27,181 nt of DNA. Source: an uncultured Coriobacteriaceae bacterium (lineage in GTDB: Bacteria > Actinomycetota > Coriobacteriia > Coriobacteriales > UMGS124). A program made the translations under genes and the position numbers. Below, piece by piece: positions 23,264 to 27,181 of this stretch (position 1 is the first letter of the stretch; each line of letters begins with the position of its first letter). Location: the NCBI GenBank assembly GCA_900539345.1, contig UQBS01000040.1, forward strand, positions 1 through 27,181, in the 5' to 3' direction. The notes beneath the pieces were generated by a model. That model was not told the DNA's origin, searched no databases, and was given only the letters and a program-made list of their open reading frames with translations.

Positions 23264-25294
23264 CTAGTTCCCCTGCAGCTGGGAGAGGGCGGCAGCCGTC
23301 TCCTCCTCGATGAGCGTGGAGAGCTCGAGCCACTCCTCCTCGAGCTGCGCCAGGCGCGGCTTGATCTTGGAGTACTCGTCCATGGCCTTGTCGAAGGCGG
23401 CCTTGTCGTCGTAGAGGTCGTTGGACGACATCATCTCGACGAGCTCGGCATGGCGCTTCTGGGCCGCATTCATCTCCTTCTCTACCTTGGACAGGCGGCG
23501 TTTCTCGTCGGCAAAGCGGCGGGCCACCTCGGCCTTTGCGGCAGCCTCGGCCTTGCGCTGGTCGCGTGAGCGGTAGTTACCGCCCGTCTGACGCTCGGAG
23601 GCGGCAGAGGCGGCCTGCTTGGCGCCACCCTGCTTGCCGCCGGAGGCGCGGCCGTCGCGCGCGCCCTGGGGCGCCTCGCCCGTGAGCTGCTCGGACTTCC
23701 AGAGATAGTAGTCATAGTCGCCATCGTACACGGTGATCTGACCGTCTTTGACCTCGACGATGCGGTTGGCCACAGCGCGGATGAGGTGACGGTCGTGCGA
23801 GATGAGCACGATGGTGCCGTCAAACTGCGACAGAGCCTCCTCGAGGATGTCCACCGAGTCGATGTCGAGGTGGTTGGTAGGCTCGTCGAGGCACAGCAGC
23901 GGCGTGGGCGCCACGAGCATCTTGGCCAGCGCCAGACGCGCCTTCTCGCCACCGGAGAGCACCGACACCTTCTTCTCGATGTCGTCGCCCTTGAAGAGGA
24001 ACGCACCCAAAAGCTGGCGCTCCTCAGAAGAGGTCCAGCCGGCGGCGGAGCGGTCCATCTCCTGCATCACGGTGTTCTTGGCGTCGAGCTCCTCAAGCTG
24101 GTGCTGGGCGTAGTAGGCCACACTCACGTGGTCGCCGAGCTTGCGAGTACCCGCGTCGGGAGCCTGGTCGCCGGCGATCATCTTCATGAGGGTGGACTTG
24201 CCCGCGCCGTTGGGGCCCACCAGGGCGATGCGCTCGCCGCGGTAGAGCTTGAGCGAGACGTCGGAGTATACGTGCTTGTCGCCGTAGCTCTTGGCCACGT
24301 GCTTGAGCTCCATTACCAGGTCGGAGGTGCGCGGCGGCTGCGGGAAGTGGAAATGGACCTTCTTCTGCTGCTCGGGCAGCACGATGCGCTCGGCCATGAG
24401 CTTGTCGAGCTTCTTGATGCGGTCCTGCGCCTGACGGGCCTTGGTGGCCTTGTAGCGGAACTTCTCGATGAACTCCTCGAGGTGGGCGATCTCGCGGTCC
24501 TGCTCGGCCTTGGCAGCCTTGAGCTGCTCGAGCGCCGCCTCGCGCTGCTCGATGAAGGAGGAGTAGTTGCCGGTGTACACGGTGAGCTTGCCGTGCTCGA
24601 TGGAGGCCACATGGTTGACCATGCCGTCGAGGAAGGCGCGGTCGTGGCTCACAATGAGGATGGCGCCGTCGTAGCTCGAAAGGAAGCTCTCGAGCCAACG
24701 GACGCTAGCAAGATCGAGGTGGTTGGTAGGCTCGTCGAGCAGCAGCACGTCGGGGTGGCGAAGCAGCAGCTTGGAGAGCTGGATGCGCATCTGCCAACCG
24801 CCAGAGAACTCGGAGACATCACGGCTTAGGTCAGAAATGGGGAAGCCCAAGCCGGTGAGGATGGCACGAGCGCGGGGCTCGATCTCGTAGCCGTCGGCCG
24901 CCTCGAAGCGGTTGCGGGCGCGGCCGTACTCCTCGAGGAGCTGCTCGTGATCCTGCACGTGGGCAGGGTCGGACAGCAGGTGCTCGAGCTCGGCAATGCG
25001 CTTCTCAAGGGCGCGAATCTCGGTGGCCGAGGAGAGCACCTCCTCGATGACCGAGCGACCCGAGATCTCGATGGCCTCCTGCTCGAGGTAGCCCACCGAG
25101 GTGTTCTTTGCGAAGTAGATGTTGCCCGAGTCGGGAGTCTCGACGCCCATGATCATCTTGAGCATCGTGGTCTTGCCCGCGCCGTTGGGGCCTACCAGGG
25201 CATAGCGCTCGCGGGCGTTGATCTGAAACGACGCGTCGCTAAAAAGGGTGCGTCCACCGAAGGACTTCGTGAGTTTGTCGACCTGTACGATCAT
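23264..25294 (-). CDS. ABC-F family ATPase
   Basis: ABC-F proteins are soluble, tandem ATPases that act on the ribosome, in translation regulation or antibiotic protection. The 676-residue product has two ABC domains: the first with GPNGAGKTT (35-43) and LLLDEPTNHLD, the second with GPNGAGKST and LSGGEKAR and LCLDEPTNHLD, joined by the charged helical P-site linker (about residues 240-310). The tail of about 130 residues has a low-complexity Gly/Ala/Gln/Arg segment then a coiled coil, as in the YdiF/YheS/Uup-like group. ATG at 25294 matches the usual MIVQVDKLTKSF start; TTG at 25309 is unlikely. Housekeeping versus resistance function cannot be told from sequence alone. Confidence 0.94.
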   Translation of the reverse strand: MIVQVDKLTKSFGGRTLFSDASFQINARERYALVGPNGAGKTTMLKMIMGVETPDSGNIYFAKNTSVGYLEQEAIEISGRSVIEEVLSSATEIRALEKRIAELEHLLSDPAHVQDHEQLLEEYGRARNRFEAADGYEIEPRARAILTGLGFPISDLSRDVSEFSGGWQMRIQLSKLLLRHPDVLLLDEPTNHLDLASVRWLESFLSSYDGAILIVSHDRAFLDGMVNHVASIEHGKLTVYTGNYSSFIEQREAALEQLKAAKAEQDREIAHLEEFIEKFRYKATKARQAQDRIKKLDKLMAERIVLPEQQKKVHFHFPQPPRTSDLVMELKHVAKSYGDKHVYSDVSLKLYRGERIALVGPNGAGKSTLMKMIAGDQAPDAGTRKLGDHVSVAYYAQHQLEELDAKNTVMQEMDRSAAGWTSSEERQLLGAFLFKGDDIEKKVSVLSGGEKARLALAKMLVAPTPLLCLDEPTNHLDIDSVDILEEALSQFDGTIVLISHDRHLIRAVANRIVEVKDGQITVYDGDYDYYLWKSEQLTGEAPQGARDGRASGGKQGGAKQAASAASERQTGGNYRSRDQRKAEAAAKAEVARRFADEKRRLSKVEKEMNAAQKRHAELVEMMSSNDLYDDKAAFDKAMDEYSKIKPRLAQLEEEWLELSTLIEEETAAALSQLQGN

Positions 25295-25354
25295 GAGGCC
25301 AGATTCCAATCTTCGTCACGGGAGGGGCTGGCAGCCGTGGAAACAGTTAGGGCA

Positions 25355-25360
25355 ACTATA
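25355..25360 (-). promoter_or_regulatory. Possible -10 of the ABC-F operon
   Basis: TATAGT is seen on the minus strand about 60 nt upstream of the ABC-F start; no convincing -35 lies 16-18 nt before it. It lies downstream of the tRNA terminator, so the ABC-F gene needs its own promoter about here. Confidence 0.3.
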
Positions 25361-25435
25361 GCCCAAGCCCCGCGCCCTCATACCCTCACACGGAAGGCTC
25401 TAGAAGAAGAGCGGAGTTGCACGCCCCACAGACAG

Positions 25436-25470
25436 CAAAAAGGCCTGGAAGGCATGCCTTCCAGGCCTTG
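25436..25470 (-). terminator. Rho-independent terminator of the tRNA gene
   Basis: A perfect 30-nt palindrome (25440-25469, 14-bp arms AAGGCCTGGAAGGC around AT) is followed on the minus strand by TTTTT. It starts 11 nt after the CCA end of the tRNA. The stem is unusually long and perfect for a tRNA terminator. Confidence 0.9.
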
Positions 25471-25480
25471 CGGCAATCAC

Positions 25481-25556
25481 TGGTGGGCCCAGCAGGATTC
25501 GAACCTGCAACATAGGGATTATGAGTCCCCCGCGCTAACCGTTGCGCCATAGGCCC
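25481..25556 (-). tRNA. tRNA with CAU anticodon, probably tRNA-Ile2
   Basis: The 76-nt sequence folds into a full cloverleaf: acceptor GGGCCTA/TGGGCCC, D-arm GCGC...GCGC, anticodon arm GGGGA-CTCATAA-TCCCT with anticodon CAU, T-arm GCAGG-TTCGAAT-CCTGC, and an encoded CCA. The first pair is G1-C72, so it is not the initiator. Elongator Met and lysidine-modified Ile2 share this anticodon. The acceptor pairs C4-G69 and C5-G68 match the reported TilS recognition pairs of Ile2, which Met tRNAs lack, so Ile2 is favoured. A strong terminator follows. The gene lies between the ABC-F operon and the BspA-like gene. Confidence 0.95.
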
Positions 25557-25567
25557 AGTAAGGAAGA

Positions 25568-25573
25568 ACCATA
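25568..25573 (-). promoter_or_regulatory. Possible -10 of the tRNA gene
   Basis: TATGGT on the minus strand lies 11 nt before the tRNA 5' end. I see no good -35 at the normal distance, and transcription from upstream is blocked by the terminator at 25632-25672, so a promoter must lie in this short gap. Confidence 0.3.
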
Positions 25574-25631
25574 CCACAAGCATCGCACCACGAACGCGCA
25601 AGTTGCAAAAACACAGGGGAAGAAGGTCTAG

Positions 25632-25672
25632 AAAAGAGCCGCCCGCCTCCCCATGGCACGGGAAGCGGGCGG
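25632..25672 (-). terminator. Rho-independent terminator after the BspA-like gene
   Basis: On the minus strand, CCGCCCGC-TTCCC pairs with GGGAG-GCGGGCGG (13 bp, one G-T pair) around an 8-nt loop, followed by CTCTTTTC. It begins 26 nt after the TAG of the surface protein gene, confirming that the gene ends there. Confidence 0.85.
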
Positions 25673-25698
25673 GAAAGAGGGTGAGCGCGCCGCGCGGC

Positions 25699-27181
25699 CT
25701 AGGCGGCGAGGGCGGGGACGGGCTCCTCCCCTAGCGCGAGAGAGTCGGACGCAAAGTTGCCCTCGTCGGAGGCTGCGGGGTCGTCCGAGGGGTCCTCGGC
25801 GGGCGTGGGCTCCACGGAGGGCTCTTCGGGCTCAGAGGGAACCTCAGGCGTGGCCGGGGCCTCGGGTTCGCTGGGGACCCCAGGCTCCGATGGCTCACTG
25901 GGGGCCTCGGGCTCGGCCGGGACCTCGGGCTCCGAAGGCTCGCCGGGCTCGACCGAAGGCACATCGGGCTCGGAGGGCTGCCCGGGGACAGAAGGCTCAG
26001 AGGGAGCCGCAGCATCACCGGGTTCAGCGGGCACAGCATCCTGAACCTGCGGCAGCTTCGCCTCGTGGCCGTCCTGCGCGGCCCATGCCTGGAGGGCCGC
26101 AAGGTCGGCGATGGGGTTGCCCTCGCAGTTCAGGCGCATGAGGGCGTCGAGGCCCTCAATGTCGAGCGAGGAGAGTCCGCTGCCCGACACGTCGAGCTGC
26201 ACAAGCGAAGAAACCTTGCCCTCGACGCGCTCGAACGAGACGAAGGCGAGCCTCGTCATACCCGCACGGTCGGAATCGTTCCAGGAGAGGTTCGCCGACA
26301 CCACAGGCACGCCCGCGACCTCGAGCGGGACAACCAGGGAGTTGCCCTCGCCCGCATACCCCGTGAGGTACACACCCGGCCCCACGTAGCGCCCAGCGAG
26401 CTCGGGATACTCAATGCCGTACTCGAAGGACGCGCCCTCGGACACAACGACATAGCGCAGGCCGTCCTGCTCCCCCTCGACGATCTGAGCGGGCAACAAG
26501 GCCTCGGCATCCGACACAACGTCAATTGCAACCGCCAGCGCCACCGGCGTCGTCTTGGTGAACGTCCCTGCAACACCCGCAGGCGGATAGTCGTACTGCT
26601 TGCCCTCAGCGTCATACCAGGGGCCAGAGGGAAGCTGGTCAACAAGCAAGCCACATCCCGCGCCCAAGGTCACCGAGTTGAGAGACTGACAACCGGAGAA
26701 CACGTCCACGAAGCTCGTCACCGCCGAGGTGTCCCAGCCCGAGAGGTCCAGCGACTTCAGCGACGAGCAGCCGGAGAACATGTAGGAAAGGTCCCCCGAC
26801 ACGGTCCAGGAGGGCAGCGCGATCGAGCCGAGCGACCTGCAGCCGCGGAACATGGAGGCCAGGCTCGTGGCCGAGGACACGTCCCAGCCGGACAGGTCCA
26901 GGGACTCAAGGGACGAGCAGCCCTCGAACATGGAGGCCAGGCTCGTCGCCGAGGACACGTCCCAGCCCGAGACGTCCAGGGAGGTCAGGCCCGACAGGCC
27001 CTTGAACGTCTCGGACAGGTCCGCGGCCCCCGAGGCGTCGACGCCCCCCAGGGACAGCGACCTCAGGGCCCCGGGCGAGCCGCCCGAGCGCAGGCCGGCC
27101 AGGACCAGGCGCGCGTCGGCGGCCGTGCAGCCCGACAGGTCCAGGGAGGAGACCTTGGGGCCGGCCCAGGAGGGGTACGCG
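25699..27181 (-). CDS. BspA-like leucine-rich repeat surface protein (3' part)
   Basis: The frame is open to the window edge, so the N-terminus is missing; 493 residues are visible. From about residue 39 there are BspA/DUF285-type repeats of 24-26 residues with the pattern LxSLDLSGWDxSxxTSLxxMFxGCxS. A divergent middle domain follows (about 180-330), then a few classic leucine-rich repeats (LVQLDVSGSGLSSLDIEGL), then a tail rich in Pro, Glu and Ser (about 383-473) built on PSEP/PxEP units. BspA-family proteins act in adhesion in host-associated bacteria. No LPxTG anchor or C-terminal membrane helix is present; the chain ends GEEPVPALAA. Anchoring and substrate are unknown. Confidence 0.88.
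   Translation of the reverse strand, partial: AYPSWAGPKVSSLDLSGCTAADARLVLAGLRSGGSPGALRSLSLGGVDASGAADLSETFKGLSGLTSLDVSGWDVSSATSLASMFEGCSSLESLDLSGWDVSSATSLASMFRGCRSLGSIALPSWTVSGDLSYMFSGCSSLKSLDLSGWDTSAVTSFVDVFSGCQSLNSVTLGAGCGLLVDQLPSGPWYDAEGKQYDYPPAGVAGTFTKTTPVALAVAIDVVSDAEALLPAQIVEGEQDGLRYVVVSEGASFEYGIEYPELAGRYVGPGVYLTGYAGEGNSLVVPLEVAGVPVVSANLSWNDSDRAGMTRLAFVSFERVEGKVSSLVQLDVSGSGLSSLDIEGLDALMRLNCEGNPIADLAALQAWAAQDGHEAKLPQVQDAVPAEPGDAAAPSEPSVPGQPSEPDVPSVEPGEPSEPEVPAEPEAPSEPSEPGVPSEPEAPATPEVPSEPEEPSVEPTPAEDPSDDPAASDEGNFASDSLALGEEPVPALAA
26848..26967 (-). repeat. Near-identical 78-bp units in the surface protein gene
   Basis: The 42 bases beginning at 26848 recur at 26926 with one mismatch (78-bp period, 26 codons). 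The next repeats on either side are clearly more diverged. This fits a recent duplication or gene conversion within the array. Confidence 0.8.

Noticed and set aside
25699..25760. A frameshift hiding an LPxTG anchor at the end of the BspA-like gene
   Set aside because: No LPxTG-plus-hydrophobic-tail coding is seen in other frames, and a terminator starts just after the stop.
1..27181. CRISPR array, prophage, transposon or defence system
   Set aside because: No spaced direct repeats, integrase, transposase or defence-type enzyme was seen on either strand.

Overview
The window is GC-rich bacterial chromosome, almost entirely one long run of housekeeping genes on the minus strand; only lexA is on the plus strand. 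It combines the actinobacterial order lexA / LysM protein / nrdR with low-GC-Gram-positive style clusters: rny near miaB-miaA-hflX, and M50 protease-scpA-scpB-rluB-cmk-plsC-ispH-DUF512-der-plsY-gpsA. With a BspA-like leucine-rich surface protein at the right edge, this points to a host-associated member of the Coriobacteriia (Collinsella/Olsenella/Atopobium-type Actinomycetota). That placement is inferred from gene order and style, not from a marker comparison.

Layout. 1-134: AT-rich non-coding edge. 135-1754: DNA-damage module, with nrdR and a LysM division-inhibitor-like gene diverging from lexA around two LexA-box-like sites; one box fills the spacer of the lexA promoter. 1755-1952: convergent intergenic region with a degenerate copy of the hflX 3' end. 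1953-8369: rny, an unassigned GHKL ATPase, miaB, miaA and hflX (RNA decay, tRNA A37 modification, ribosome rescue GTPase). 8370-8624: promoter and long leader of rny. 8625-14710: zinc-ribbon coiled-coil protein, Nif3-family protein, PHP phosphatase, cysteine desulfurase, rpe, gpsA and plsY. 14758-19869: der, DUF512 radical-SAM-like protein, ispH, plsC and cmk. 19949-25294: rluB, scpB, scpA, M50 protease, a small membrane protein and an ABC-F ATPase. 25436-25556: a CAU-anticodon tRNA (probably Ile2) with a very strong terminator. 25632-27181: terminator and 3' part of a BspA-like surface protein.

How the genes work together: gpsA, plsY and plsC form the glycerol-3-phosphate to phosphatidic acid route. 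ispH makes isoprenoid precursors, and miaA uses DMAPP for tRNA i6A, which miaB thiomethylates. scpA and scpB serve SMC condensin. der, rluB, hflX and the ABC-F protein act on ribosomes. Most intergenic gaps are 1-70 nt or overlaps, so several long polycistronic units are likely.

The best candidates for new biology are the GHKL ATPase at 5705-6808, the SOS-to-nrdR coupling at 135-1754 with an unusual NrdR zinc ribbon, the DUF512 protein, and the small three-helix membrane protein at 22972-23262. I see no CRISPR array, defence system, prophage or insertion sequence. All identifications come from reading motifs and gene order; no database search was possible.
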